In this document: positions 15,871-22,681 of the stretch, piece by piece
Layout of the letters: the number at the start of each line of letters is the position of its first letter
Numbering within the stretch: the stretch's first letter is position 1
Assembly: GCA_947564305.1 (NCBI GenBank)
Contig: CANOBT010000092.1
Coordinates: forward strand, 1 to 22,681
Length of the DNA: 22,681 bases
Direction: 5' to 3'
Origin: an uncultured Lachnospiraceae bacterium
GTDB taxonomy: Bacteria > Bacillota_A > Clostridia > Lachnospirales > Lachnospiraceae
Notes under the pieces: model-generated
What the model saw: the letters and a program-made list of their open reading frames with translations, nothing else
Told to the model about the DNA's origin: nothing
The model's database searches: none
Program-made: the position numbers and the translations under genes

Positions 15871-16080
15871 CTAGTATCCGAAAAGGCTGCCCGCGTTTAC
15901 AATTGGCTGTGCATCATGATTGCCGCAGAGCACTGCCAGCATATTTGAAACCATGGCAGCCTTCCTTTCTTCATCCAATTCCACCATCTGTGTCTCACCG
16001 AAGCGGTTCAACGCCATCTCTACCATACCAACTGCACCATCTACGATCATCTTCCTTGCATCCACAATCGCAGAAGCCTG
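15871..16080 (-). pseudogene. C-terminal remnant of a larger protein, possibly SPFH/band-7 family
   Basis: The minus-strand frame encodes 69 residues beginning [17 protein letters not shown] and ending VNAGSLFGY before a TAG stop. It is open only as far as an in-frame TAA at 16081-16083. No ATG with a ribosome binding site exists; a GTG at 16065 has none either. The segment [21 protein letters not shown] followed by QPIVNAGS looks like the conserved tail of a longer clostridial protein; from memory it resembles the C-terminus of SPFH-domain proteins, which I could not verify. The terminator expected at the end of a real gene is still present. I infer that the 5' part was deleted, leaving the M18 aminopeptidase gene five bases away. 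Confidence 0.55.
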
Positions 16081-16084
16081 TTAC

Positions 16085-17578
16085 TTAATGAAAGGTGTCG
16101 GACTCAAAAAAAGCCTGATACCCTTTCACGGCCTCATATAAATCCGCCTTGCTGGTCACCTCCCAAGGCGCGTGCATACTCAGCACCGCAATCCCACAGT
16201 CAATCACATCCATTCCATATTTCGCCATGATATAGGCAATCGTGCCCCCGCCGCCCTGATCTACAGCTCCGAGTTCCGCGGTCTGGAACGCCACATGTCT
16301 CTCTTCCATGATACTCCTAAGCCAAGCCATATATTCCGGATTGGCATCATTCGCTCCAGACTTTCCACCGCTTCCACTATATTTATTGAATACGAGCCCA
16401 TTGGCAAGGTAAGCGGAATTTTTCTTCTCATAATACTTTTCAAACATAGGGTCAAAAGCAGCGCTCACATCTGCTGACAGCATTCGCGAATTCATCAGTG
16501 TCCGGCGCAATTTCAAGTCAAGTGGAATCCCTTTGTCATTCTGCCTGCTAAATACCACCTGTATAACAAAATCGTCCTGTTCTGCCGGATTCTCCGCACC
16601 GGATTCTGCCAGACTGTCTCTCCCAAGCTGGTCATCTGTCATAACAAGGAGCTCCGCCACAGCATTTTCAAAAAAACGGGATTTCATTCCCGTAGCACCG
16701 TTGCTCCCGGTTTCCTCCTTGTCTACAAGCAGGCAGCATGACGTTCGTCTCAAGTTCCCATGCTCTCCTAACCCAAATAATGCAGTCAGCGAAGAAAATG
16801 CACAGCTCCTGTCATCCTGCCCGTAGGCCAGCACCATGCTCTTATCCATTCCGCACTCTCTCGCCTTCCCCGCCGGTACGACTTCCAGTTCCGCAGACAG
16901 AAAATCATCCTCCCCTATTTGATAATTTTCATACAGTATTTTTAAAATATGTTCCTTTGCATCTGCTTTCTCCACAGGCTGATTTCCCACCAGAATATCC
17001 ATTTTTTCAGCATCAAAAAAATCCTTTATCTTCTGCTCATTGCGCTCTCTCCCAAGATGGGGCAAGAGGTCTGTGATTACAAATACCGGGTCTTCTTCCC
17101 GCTCCCCGATACAGATATCCACTACGGTCCCATCTTTCTTCGCCACAATTCCGTGCAATGCAAGAGGACACGCGAACCACTGATATTTTTTGATTCCACC
17201 ATAGTAGTGTGTATCCAGATAGACATTTCCTGCCTCCTCATAACACGGAACCTGCTTGATATCCAGACGTGGAGAATCTACATGAGAACCAATAATATTA
17301 AATCCACTCTCCAACGGTTCCTCTCCAATATGGAAAAATGCCGCTGATTTCCCCATATGTGTACTATATACCTTGTCACCAGGTTTTAAAGCGCCTTTTT
17401 CCTGTATCAGTGTATACAAATCCCGGTATCCTTTTTCTTTGGCAAGCCTCACCGCTTGCGAAATACATTCGCGCTCTGTTTTTCCATTGTCCAGAAAATG
17501 GCGGTATAAAGAACTCAATTCTTCTACCGCCATCCTGTCTGCATCGTGATAAATTTTCCATACATTCTTTTTTTCCAT
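16085..17578 (-). CDS. M18 family aminopeptidase, paralog with internal insertion
   Basis: Zinc metallopeptidase removing N-terminal residues, preferring acidic ones in characterised relatives; forms a large dodecamer in the family. 497 residues. Metal and catalytic residues: His99 in GSHVDSPR, Asp255 in YGQDDR, Glu288/Glu289 in DKEETG, Asp370 in SADVSAAFDP, His469 in SMHAPWE. Compared with the neighbour at 17652-19022 it has about 40 extra residues (about 311-353, rich in Asp/Glu/Ser) between NAVAEL and DLKLRR; otherwise the two align end to end. AAAGGAG lies eight bases before the ATG. It starts 73 bases after the first paralog and is probably co-transcribed. Its stop is five bases from a gene remnant, with no terminator of its own visible before 15863. 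Confidence 0.92.
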   Translation of the reverse strand: MEKKNVWKIYHDADRMAVEELSSLYRHFLDNGKTERECISQAVRLAKEKGYRDLYTLIQEKGALKPGDKVYSTHMGKSAAFFHIGEEPLESGFNIIGSHVDSPRLDIKQVPCYEEAGNVYLDTHYYGGIKKYQWFACPLALHGIVAKKDGTVVDICIGEREEDPVFVITDLLPHLGRERNEQKIKDFFDAEKMDILVGNQPVEKADAKEHILKILYENYQIGEDDFLSAELEVVPAGKARECGMDKSMVLAYGQDDRSCAFSSLTALFGLGEHGNLRRTSCCLLVDKEETGSNGATGMKSRFFENAVAELLVMTDDQLGRDSLAESGAENPAEQDDFVIQVVFSRQNDKGIPLDLKLRRTLMNSRMLSADVSAAFDPMFEKYYEKKNSAYLANGLVFNKYSGSGGKSGANDANPEYMAWLRSIMEERHVAFQTAELGAVDQGGGGTIAYIMAKYGMDVIDCGIAVLSMHAPWEVTSKADLYEAVKGYQAFFESDTFH

Positions 17579-17651
17579 AGCACCTGCTCCTTTATAAATT
17601 CATTACAGGGTAGTATGGAAAGATTCTGTATTTTTATACAAGAAACCAGCC

Positions 17652-19022
17652 TTACTTCATATCTTTCAAAAATGCACAATATCCTCTGTACGCCTCATAG
17701 ACATCTGCCTTGCTTGAGATTTCCCAAGGTGCATGCATACAAAGAATAGCCACGCCTCCATCAATGACCTCCATACCGTACTCAGCCAGGATAAAGGCAA
17801 TAGTTCCGCCTCCGCCTGCATCCACTTTTCCAAGCTCTGCCATCTGAAACTCAACTTTGTTATCATCAAATACTTTGCGAAGCTTTGCAATATATTCTGC
17901 ATTGGCGTCATTGGAGCCGCCTTTTCCTCTTGTACCGGTAAACTTAAAAAATGTGGGGCCCTTTCCAAAGAAACCAGAGGACTTTTTGTCGTATACATCG
18001 GCATACATCGGGTCATAAGCCGCACTGACATCGGACGAGATCATCGTGGAATGAGCCAGAGCACGGCGCAGTTTCAAATCAGAATATCCGCCCATTTTTT
18101 CGTACAACTCTGCAACTGCATTCTCGAAAAACCGGGACTTCATACCGGTTGCCCCCACGCTGCCAATCTCCTCCTTGTCCACCAGGATACAGCAGGCAGT
18201 ACGTGTCACAGATTCCACATCCAGCATAGCCGCCAGGGAAGTATAAGCACAGATTCTGTCATCCTGTCCGTATGCCATAATCATACTCCTGTCTAAACCA
18301 CACTCCCGCGCTTTTCCTGCCGGCACCACTTCCAGTTCTGCTGACATCAAATCTTCTTTCTCAATATGAAGTGTCTCTTCCAAAAGCTTGATAATCTGTG
18401 CTGCAACCGCATCTTTCTCTTCCCCCTTCAAGGGCTTGCTTCCAATTAAGATATCCAGATTTTCCCCTTCCACAACAACAGAAGCCTTTTTCTCCATCTG
18501 CTTGGAAGAAAGGTGTACCAGGAGATCCGTCACCGCAAAAATCGGGTCCGTATCCTTTTCCCCAATAGACACAATTTCCTTCGTGCCGTCTTTGCGCACA
18601 ATCACACCATGAATAGAGAGCGGAACTGTCACCCACTGATATTTCTTAATTCCACCATAATAATGGGTATCAAAATAAGCCATGCCGCTTTCCTCATACA
18701 GCGGATTCTGTTTCAAATCCAGACGAGGAGAATCGATATGCGCCCCAAGGATATTCATACCATCCTCCAGATTGTCGGTTCCTATATGAAATAAGGCAAT
18801 AGACTTCTCCATCCACGATACATACACTTTATCACCCGGCATAAGATGTTCTGCTTCATATAAATTACGGTATCCTTTCCCTTCAGCCTGACGGATAATC
18901 TCTGATACACACTCACGTTCTGTCTTCCCGGCATCCAGAAAATCCCGGTAATTTTTACACACTGTTTCCAGTTCTTCAAGTTGGTTCGCTTCATATGTAA
19001 GCCATAAGTTTTCCTTTTCCAT
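17652..19022 (-). CDS. M18 family aminopeptidase
   Basis: Same family and reaction as the next gene downstream, in the more typical form. 456 residues. His95 in GAHIDSPR, Asp254 in YGQDDR, Glu283/Glu284 in DKEEIG, Asp331 in SSDVSAAYDP, His430 in CMHAPWE, all in order, so the active site looks complete. The turn at 306-317 (LYEKMGGYSDLK) is where the paralog carries its insertion. Shine-Dalgarno AGGAGA about nine bases before the ATG. It follows glyQS on the same strand but the glyQS terminator lies between them; I found no convincing separate promoter in the 100-base gap, so expression may depend on read-through or a weak promoter. Confidence 0.93.
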   Translation of the reverse strand: MEKENLWLTYEANQLEELETVCKNYRDFLDAGKTERECVSEIIRQAEGKGYRNLYEAEHLMPGDKVYVSWMEKSIALFHIGTDNLEDGMNILGAHIDSPRLDLKQNPLYEESGMAYFDTHYYGGIKKYQWVTVPLSIHGVIVRKDGTKEIVSIGEKDTDPIFAVTDLLVHLSSKQMEKKASVVVEGENLDILIGSKPLKGEEKDAVAAQIIKLLEETLHIEKEDLMSAELEVVPAGKARECGLDRSMIMAYGQDDRICAYTSLAAMLDVESVTRTACCILVDKEEIGSVGATGMKSRFFENAVAELYEKMGGYSDLKLRRALAHSTMISSDVSAAYDPMYADVYDKKSSGFFGKGPTFFKFTGTRGKGGSNDANAEYIAKLRKVFDDNKVEFQMAELGKVDAGGGGTIAFILAEYGMEVIDGGVAILCMHAPWEISSKADVYEAYRGYCAFLKDMK

Positions 19023-19063
19023 ACCTATTTTCTCCTAATCGTTCAGAATTTTTTGCAGCCCCT

Positions 19064-19087
19064 AAAACCCCGCAGAAAACTACGGGG
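19064..19087 (-). terminator. Intrinsic terminator of glyQS
   Basis: On the minus strand CCCCGTAG and CTGCGGGG pair over 8 bp (one T-G) with a TTTT loop, followed by TTTT. It lies 36 bases after the glyQS stop, ahead of the first M18 gene. Confidence 0.75.
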
Positions 19088-19122
19088 CTTTTGGGTGTAC
19101 TATATTTTTTATCCAAATGCTG

Positions 19123-20514
19123 TTAAAATCTAAGCTTCTCCTCAAAATAAGCTTTCAGATCCTCTATCTTTACTCGTTCCTGTTCCATAGTATCACGGTC
19201 ACGTACTGTCACAGCACCATCTTCCTCAGAGTCAAAATCATAGGTCACGCAGAACGGCGTCCCGATCTCATCCTGACGGCGGTAGCGCTTTCCGATATTG
19301 CCTCTGTCATCATATTCACAGTTATAGTATTTTGACAATTCTGCAAATACTTTTTCCGCTCCTTCATTCAGCTTCTTAGACAGCGGAAGGATACCAACCT
19401 TCACCGGTGCAAGCGCCGGATGGAAATGAAGCACAGTCCTCTTGTCCCCGCCTTCTAACTCTTCCTCGTCATATGCGCTGCAAAGGAACGCCAATACCAT
19501 ACGGTCCGCTCCCAGAGAAGGCTCAATAACGTATGGGATATATTTCTCATTTTTTGTGTCATCAAAATAAGTCAAATCCTGCTTGGATACTTCCATGTGC
19601 TGGGACAGATCATAATTCGTGCGGTCCGCAATTCCCCACAGTTCTCCCCATCCAAATGGGAACAAAAATTCTACATCTGTGGTTGCTTTACTATAGAAGG
19701 AAAGTTCTTCTTTCTCATGGTCACGGTATCTCACTTCGTCATCCTTTAATCCAAGAGAACTGAGCCAATTCAGACAGAACTTCTTCCAATAGTCAAACCA
19801 TTCCAAATCCGTATCCGGCTCACAGAAAAATTCCAGCTCCATCTGCTCAAACTCTCTTGTGCGGAAGGTAAAGTTCCCCGGTGTAATCTCATTTCGGAAA
19901 GATTTTCCAATCTGCGCAATGCCAAACGGAATCTTTTTCCTGGAAGTCCTCTGTACATTTTTAAAATTCACAAAAATCCCCTGTGCAGTCTCAGGCCGTA
20001 AATACACGGTATTCTTAGCATCCTCCGTCACACCCTGAAAGGTCTTGAACATCAAATTAAACTGACGGATATCTGTAAAATTGTGCTTTCCGCATGTAGG
20101 ACATGGAATCTGATGCTCTTCGATAAATGAAGTCATCTGCTCCTGAGACCATGCATCGACAGTCCCTTCTAATGCAATACCTTTTTCCTCACAAAAATCT
20201 TCAATCAGCTTATCCGCACGGAACCTCTCATGGCATTCCTTACAATCCATCAAAGGATCAGAAAAGCCGCCCAAATGACCAGAAGCCACCCATGTCTGTG
20301 GATTCATCAGGATTGCACAGTCCACACCTACATTATAAGGCGATTCCTGTACAAACTTCTGCCACCAGGCTTTTTTCACATTATTCTTCAATTCTACGCC
20401 AAGGTTTCCGTAATCCCATGTATTCGCCAGTCCACCATAAATCTCGGAACCCGGATATACGAAACCTCTTGATTTTGCAAGGGCCACTATCTTTTCCATT
20501 GTCTTTTCTACCAT
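19123..20514 (-). CDS. glyQS: Glycyl-tRNA synthetase, single-chain alpha2 type
   Basis: Charges tRNA-Gly with glycine. 463 residues, class II synthetase of the eukaryote/archaea-like homodimer type, not the two-subunit GlyQ/GlyS. N-terminal signature [13 protein letters not shown] (16-28), zinc-ribbon-like Cys pairs CKEC (91-94) and CPTC (138-141), motif 2 (about 198-230, [21 protein letters not shown] core), motif 3 [14 protein letters not shown] (331-344), and anticodon-binding domain about 370-463. Start ATG has GAGGA about nine bases upstream. A 140-base structured leader precedes it. The tRNA-Gly in this window is 18 kb away and unrelated in transcription. Confidence 0.96.
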   Translation of the reverse strand: MVEKTMEKIVALAKSRGFVYPGSEIYGGLANTWDYGNLGVELKNNVKKAWWQKFVQESPYNVGVDCAILMNPQTWVASGHLGGFSDPLMDCKECHERFRADKLIEDFCEEKGIALEGTVDAWSQEQMTSFIEEHQIPCPTCGKHNFTDIRQFNLMFKTFQGVTEDAKNTVYLRPETAQGIFVNFKNVQRTSRKKIPFGIAQIGKSFRNEITPGNFTFRTREFEQMELEFFCEPDTDLEWFDYWKKFCLNWLSSLGLKDDEVRYRDHEKEELSFYSKATTDVEFLFPFGWGELWGIADRTNYDLSQHMEVSKQDLTYFDDTKNEKYIPYVIEPSLGADRMVLAFLCSAYDEEELEGGDKRTVLHFHPALAPVKVGILPLSKKLNEGAEKVFAELSKYYNCEYDDRGNIGKRYRRQDEIGTPFCVTYDFDSEEDGAVTVRDRDTMEQERVKIEDLKAYFEEKLRF

Positions 20515-20631
20515 AATATTCGTTCCTCACATTCTTTTTTCATCTTCCAACCTTATCGGACGAAATCCGCCCGTCCCGAAGAGGCATACATTGAAAAATC
20601 CCCGTCGGGTATACTTTTTACGAAACTGCTC

Positions 20632-20677
20632 AAAAAAACAGAATCGTTCCCGGACCATAGTCATTATAACGATTCTG
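20632..20677 (-). terminator. Intrinsic terminator after the SDR-like gene, overlapping the glyQS promoter
   Basis: On the minus strand CAGAATCGTT (20668-20677) and AACGATTCTG (20639-20648) form a perfect 10-bp stem with a 19-base loop, followed at once by seven T (20632-20638). It lies about 80 bases beyond the SDR-like stop codon. Confidence 0.75.
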
Positions 20678-20691
20678 AAAAGATTTGTAAA
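20663..20691 (-). promoter_or_regulatory. Promoter of glyQS, inside the terminator hairpin
   Basis: On the minus strand TTTACA (20686-20691, 5/6) and a perfect TATAAT (20663-20668) spaced by 17 bases. The -10 box sits in the loop of the upstream terminator hairpin and the spacer contains one of its arms. Transcription would start near 20656, so the glyQS mRNA carries only the second arm. The leader of about 140 bases has a small hairpin at 20557-20569 but no T-box sequence. Confidence 0.75.
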
Positions 20692-20758
20692 GATATACTG
20701 GTTGTCTAAATGCAAAATAATTCTATTTTACATCCCTGGTTTTGGATATCCGTAAAAT

Positions 20759-21319
20759 TTATGTCATAATATCCTCAAATTTCTTCATGATGCACTTTAT
20801 GTCACCTGTTCTATACGAAGTATAAGGAAGCCAAAACACTTCCATTGCCACATTATATTTCTGTGCATAATATTTACAGAGATCTTCTTCCTGCGCCGCG
20901 CGAAGCGCCCGAACAGAAGGAAACTCTTTACAGATAGGATCTCCGTTTTTTCCATATTTCACCAGATAATTTCTGCTTTCTGATGTAGATAAAAAAATCA
21001 CTTTCTCCACATGATAGCGCCTGCACTCTGATATTACTTTTTCCATCCATTGTTCCCTATCAAAAGAATCTATACCTCTATCCGTAAACTCACCGATATA
21101 CCATACCGCCTGAATATGATATAAATCGAACAATTGGCTAAATACTCCGCCTCTCTCATTTACATAACATACATTCGCCTTTTCCTCTTCCACGATAGAT
21201 TCTATATTACCTACAAGTATAATCTGATGTTCCTTCGACAGAGATTCTAATAAATCTTTTGTAAAAAAATCAATATTCCCGGTAATCAAAATTGCTGCCA
21301 CAGTCTCCAACCTCTTCAT
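20759..21319 (-). CDS. Rossmann-fold protein resembling half of an extended SDR (NAD-dependent epimerase-like)
   Basis: 186 residues from the ATG at 21319. The start ETVAAILITGNIDFF then LVGN and later VEKVIFLSTSESRNYLVKYG follow the beta-alpha-beta order of extended SDR/NAD-dependent epimerases (beta1 about 6-13, a strand with VWYIGE at about 72-77, VIFLSTSES at about 108-116). The nucleotide motif is poor: TGNIDFFT has only the first Gly of TGxxGxxG, and no YxxxK pair is evident. The C-terminal substrate domain of such enzymes (normally to about 300 residues) is missing, as the protein stops after MKKFEDIMT. It may be a truncated gene or a small non-catalytic binding protein. A TTG at 21328 is an alternative start. 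The ATG overlaps the stop of an 8-codon upstream ORF. Confidence 0.65.
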   Translation of the reverse strand: MKRLETVAAILITGNIDFFTKDLLESLSKEHQIILVGNIESIVEEEKANVCYVNERGGVFSQLFDLYHIQAVWYIGEFTDRGIDSFDREQWMEKVISECRRYHVEKVIFLSTSESRNYLVKYGKNGDPICKEFPSVRALRAAQEEDLCKYYAQKYNVAMEVFWLPYTSYRTGDIKCIMKKFEDIMT

Positions 21320-21342
21320 GAAAAGCAAGACTTTTCTCTCAT
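21316..21342 (-). CDS. 8-codon upstream ORF overlapping the SDR-like start
   Basis: ATG at 21342 with AAGGAG four bases upstream, the best ribosome site in the region, opens a frame reading MREKSCFS. Its TGA overlaps the ATG of the SDR-like gene as ATGA. The SDR-like ATG has only a weak site of its own, so this micro-ORF may feed ribosomes to it. It could also be the original start, separated from the gene by a frameshift. Confidence 0.35.
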   Translation of the reverse strand: MREKSCFS

Positions 21343-21433
21343 TGTTCTCCTTATGTGCGGAGGATTTCCAGCCACAGTCTATGCGTGATACAATCTGATC
21401 GTTTTAGCAAGCAAGCGGTGATCCTATTGGATG

Positions 21434-21488
21434 TGTACTATACGGCTGCAGCCGAAAACCTTGTTTACTATACATCTTTCATAGTAAA
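21434..21488. repeat. Operator-like repeats upstream of the SDR-like gene
   Basis: Direct repeats TGTACTATAC (21434-21443) and TTTACTATAC (21464-21473), an inverted repeat TTTACTAT (21464-21471)/ATAGTAAA (21481-21488) with 9-base spacer, and a perfect 12-bp palindrome CGGCTGCAGCCG (21443-21454). They cover and flank the predicted -10 box. Confidence 0.6.
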
Positions 21489-21495
21489 ATTTCTA
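21467..21495 (-). promoter_or_regulatory. Candidate promoter of the SDR-like gene
   Basis: On the minus strand TAGAAA (21490-21495, 4/6) and TATAGT (21467-21472, 5/6) spaced by 17 bases, embedded in the repeat cluster. It predicts a leader of about 115 bases to the upstream ORF. Confidence 0.4.
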
Positions 21496-21527
21496 CCTTG
21501 TGGGACAACTGATAGATTTTTAGGGAT

Positions 21528-21560
21528 AAAAAATAGAAGAGTTTCTATCCTGAACTCTTC
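21528..21560 (-). terminator. Intrinsic terminator of the LacI-family gene
   Basis: On the minus strand GAAGAGTT (21553-21560) and AACTCTTC (21536-21543) form a perfect 8-bp stem with a 9-base loop, followed by TATTTTTT. It starts about 40 bases after the regulator stop codon. Confidence 0.8.
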
Positions 21561-21601
21561 CATCCTTTACTAAAATATGTACATACATGCTTTCCCTGTC
21601 A

Positions 21602-22606
21602 TCAAAAACAGGTTTTGACCGAATCCCTATAGATACATTCCGGCTTTAAACGGATTTTTCTGGGAAAATCCGAGTAATCTCCCTGCATCCGTCGATACAG
21701 CAGATTACATGCCACATCCGCCATCCTTTCCAACGGCTGTCGAATGGTGGTCAGCTTTGGGCGCACCATGACAGACAATTCAAAGTCATCAAAAGATACC
21801 ACAGACAATTCCTCCGGAACACGGATATCCAGATTGTGGACAGCAGCCATGGCTCCCAGACACATGTCATAATTGCTGACGAACAATGCCGTCGGCCTGT
21901 CTTTTAACTGCCACAATTTCAAAATGCCCTCATACCCGGATTTATATTTATAGTCACCCGGCACCAGATATTCCTGTCTAACAGGAAGCTCATAGTCTTC
22001 CAACACCCTCAAATATCCCTTAAGACGTTCCTTGGAAGTCATTTTGTCCTCCGGACCTTTAATAATGGCAATTTTTCGATGCCCGGATTCCACCAGATGC
22101 TCTACCATATAATATGCGCCGCCGCAGCAGTCTACCTGTACACAATCTGTCTGCATATCCCCGCAGCGCTCCTCTAAAAGCAATACTGGAATCTCTTTCT
22201 CTACTGCGCCCTTTAGATAATCCCTTCCGGAACCAATGGGTGTGGAAATCAGACCATCCACTCCCCGCTCTACCATATAGTCCACATAATCTTTGGCCTG
22301 CATTCCATTTTCTTCATGAGTTGCAAAGGTAACCGAATATCCAAGTGAACGAAATTTCTTCTCAATCTCACTGATGATTGCAGCCGTATGCGGGGAATTT
22401 ACCCGTCCTGTTATCAGGCCCACCATGTAGGTCTTGGATGTCCTAAGCCCCCGTGCCGAACGGTTCGGCGAATACCCAAGTTTCAGAATGGCTTCTTCAA
22501 TCAGCTTCTGATTCTCGATGCGGACCGTACCGCCATTCATAAACTTTGAAATTGTGGAAATTGCAAGGTTTGTTTCTTTTGCCACATCTTTAATCGTCAC
22601 TGCCAT
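21602..22606 (-). CDS. LacI-family transcriptional regulator
   Basis: DNA-binding repressor or activator with a sugar-binding-like effector domain. 334 residues, the normal length. N-terminal helix-turn-helix TIKDVAKETNLAISTISKF (4-22), hinge PNRSARGLRTSKT (47-59), then a periplasmic-binding-protein-like domain (61-334) with VGLITGRVNSPHTAAII, VQVDCCGGAYYMVEHLVESGHRKIAII (about 157-183) and VVSFDDFEL. Effector unknown. Shine-Dalgarno AGGAGA about seven bases before the ATG. No sugar transport or hydrolase gene is on its downstream side, so its targets are probably upstream of the window or elsewhere. It has its own terminator and is transcribed towards the SDR-like gene. Confidence 0.94.
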   Translation of the reverse strand: MAVTIKDVAKETNLAISTISKFMNGGTVRIENQKLIEEAILKLGYSPNRSARGLRTSKTYMVGLITGRVNSPHTAAIISEIEKKFRSLGYSVTFATHEENGMQAKDYVDYMVERGVDGLISTPIGSGRDYLKGAVEKEIPVLLLEERCGDMQTDCVQVDCCGGAYYMVEHLVESGHRKIAIIKGPEDKMTSKERLKGYLRVLEDYELPVRQEYLVPGDYKYKSGYEGILKLWQLKDRPTALFVSNYDMCLGAMAAVHNLDIRVPEELSVVSFDDFELSVMVRPKLTTIRQPLERMADVACNLLYRRMQGDYSDFPRKIRLKPECIYRDSVKTCF

Positions 22607-22627
22607 GTCTCATTCTCCTAGTATCAT

Positions 22628-22656
22628 AATGTAAGAACCTGTTGCCCCCTTGCCAA
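22628..22656 (-). promoter_or_regulatory. Candidate promoter of the LacI-family gene
   Basis: On the minus strand TTGGCA (22651-22656, 5/6) and TACATT (22628-22633, 4/6) spaced by 17 bases. The predicted leader would be only about 15 bases, just enough for the Shine-Dalgarno, so this is tentative. Confidence 0.35.
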
Positions 22657-22681
22657 AGGCTTAGCGGCATATCGTTGGAAA

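Noticed and set aside
15871..16065. Independent 64-residue gene starting at GTG
   Set aside because: No ribosome binding site, start codon within a segment that is open further upstream, and the sequence looks like the tail of a longer protein; called a remnant instead.
16085..19022. Assembly artefact duplicating one M18 gene
   Set aside because: The two copies differ throughout at protein level and in length, so they are true diverged paralogs.
20515..20760. T-box riboswitch ahead of glyQS
   Set aside because: Expected from the gene type, but no T-box consensus or specifier-loop arrangement was found on the transcribed strand.

Overview
The window reads as a chromosomal segment of a Gram-positive, low-to-mid GC Clostridia genome, most likely Lachnospiraceae (Blautia/Dorea/Ruminococcus-like). 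The reasons are the single-chain glycyl-tRNA synthetase, AGGAGG-type ribosome binding sites ahead of most genes, sigma-A type promoters, T-tailed intrinsic terminators, and two M18 aminopeptidases side by side. Assignments come from reading the translated sequence; no database search was run. No integrase, transposase, CRISPR array or phage gene was seen.

Layout. 1-54: a tRNA-Gly cut by the window edge (minus strand). 193-1722: a sodium:solute symporter (minus) behind an unusually palindrome-rich promoter (about 1751-1906). 1949-12145: eight minus-strand genes in a row with short gaps. In transcription order they are a patatin-like lipase, polyphosphate kinase, aldose 1-epimerase, topoisomerase III, a GlmU-like beta-helix protein, a 3-hydroxyisobutyrate-dehydrogenase-type oxidoreductase, an ABC ATPase and its membrane partner. 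12146-12460 is the divergent control region between the lipase and a plus-strand ABC-F ATPase (12461-14095), which ends in a shared convergent terminator.

14157-15299 (minus) is a hicA-hicB toxin-antitoxin pair followed by a histidine phosphatase. Divergent from it is a DtxR-family metal regulator (15461-15820, plus). 15871-16080 holds a start-less C-terminal remnant of a larger gene. 16085-19022 contains two diverged M18 aminopeptidase paralogs, preceded by glyQS (19123-20514). 20759-21319 is a Rossmann-fold protein resembling half of an extended SDR, with a short overlapping upstream ORF and a repeat-rich promoter. 21602-22606 is a LacI-family regulator.

How they fit together. Most genes are housekeeping or general metabolism (translation, topology, polyphosphate, sugar mutarotation, peptide turnover) and show no single pathway. 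The functional groups are the ABC ATPase/permease pair, the hicAB pair, and the M18 tandem. I see no clear case for a wholly new system. The parts most worth a second look are regulatory: the symporter promoter, the promoter nested in the terminator ahead of glyQS with its long leader, and the coupled micro-ORF and operator-like repeats ahead of the SDR-like gene. The gene remnant at 15871-16080 is also of interest.
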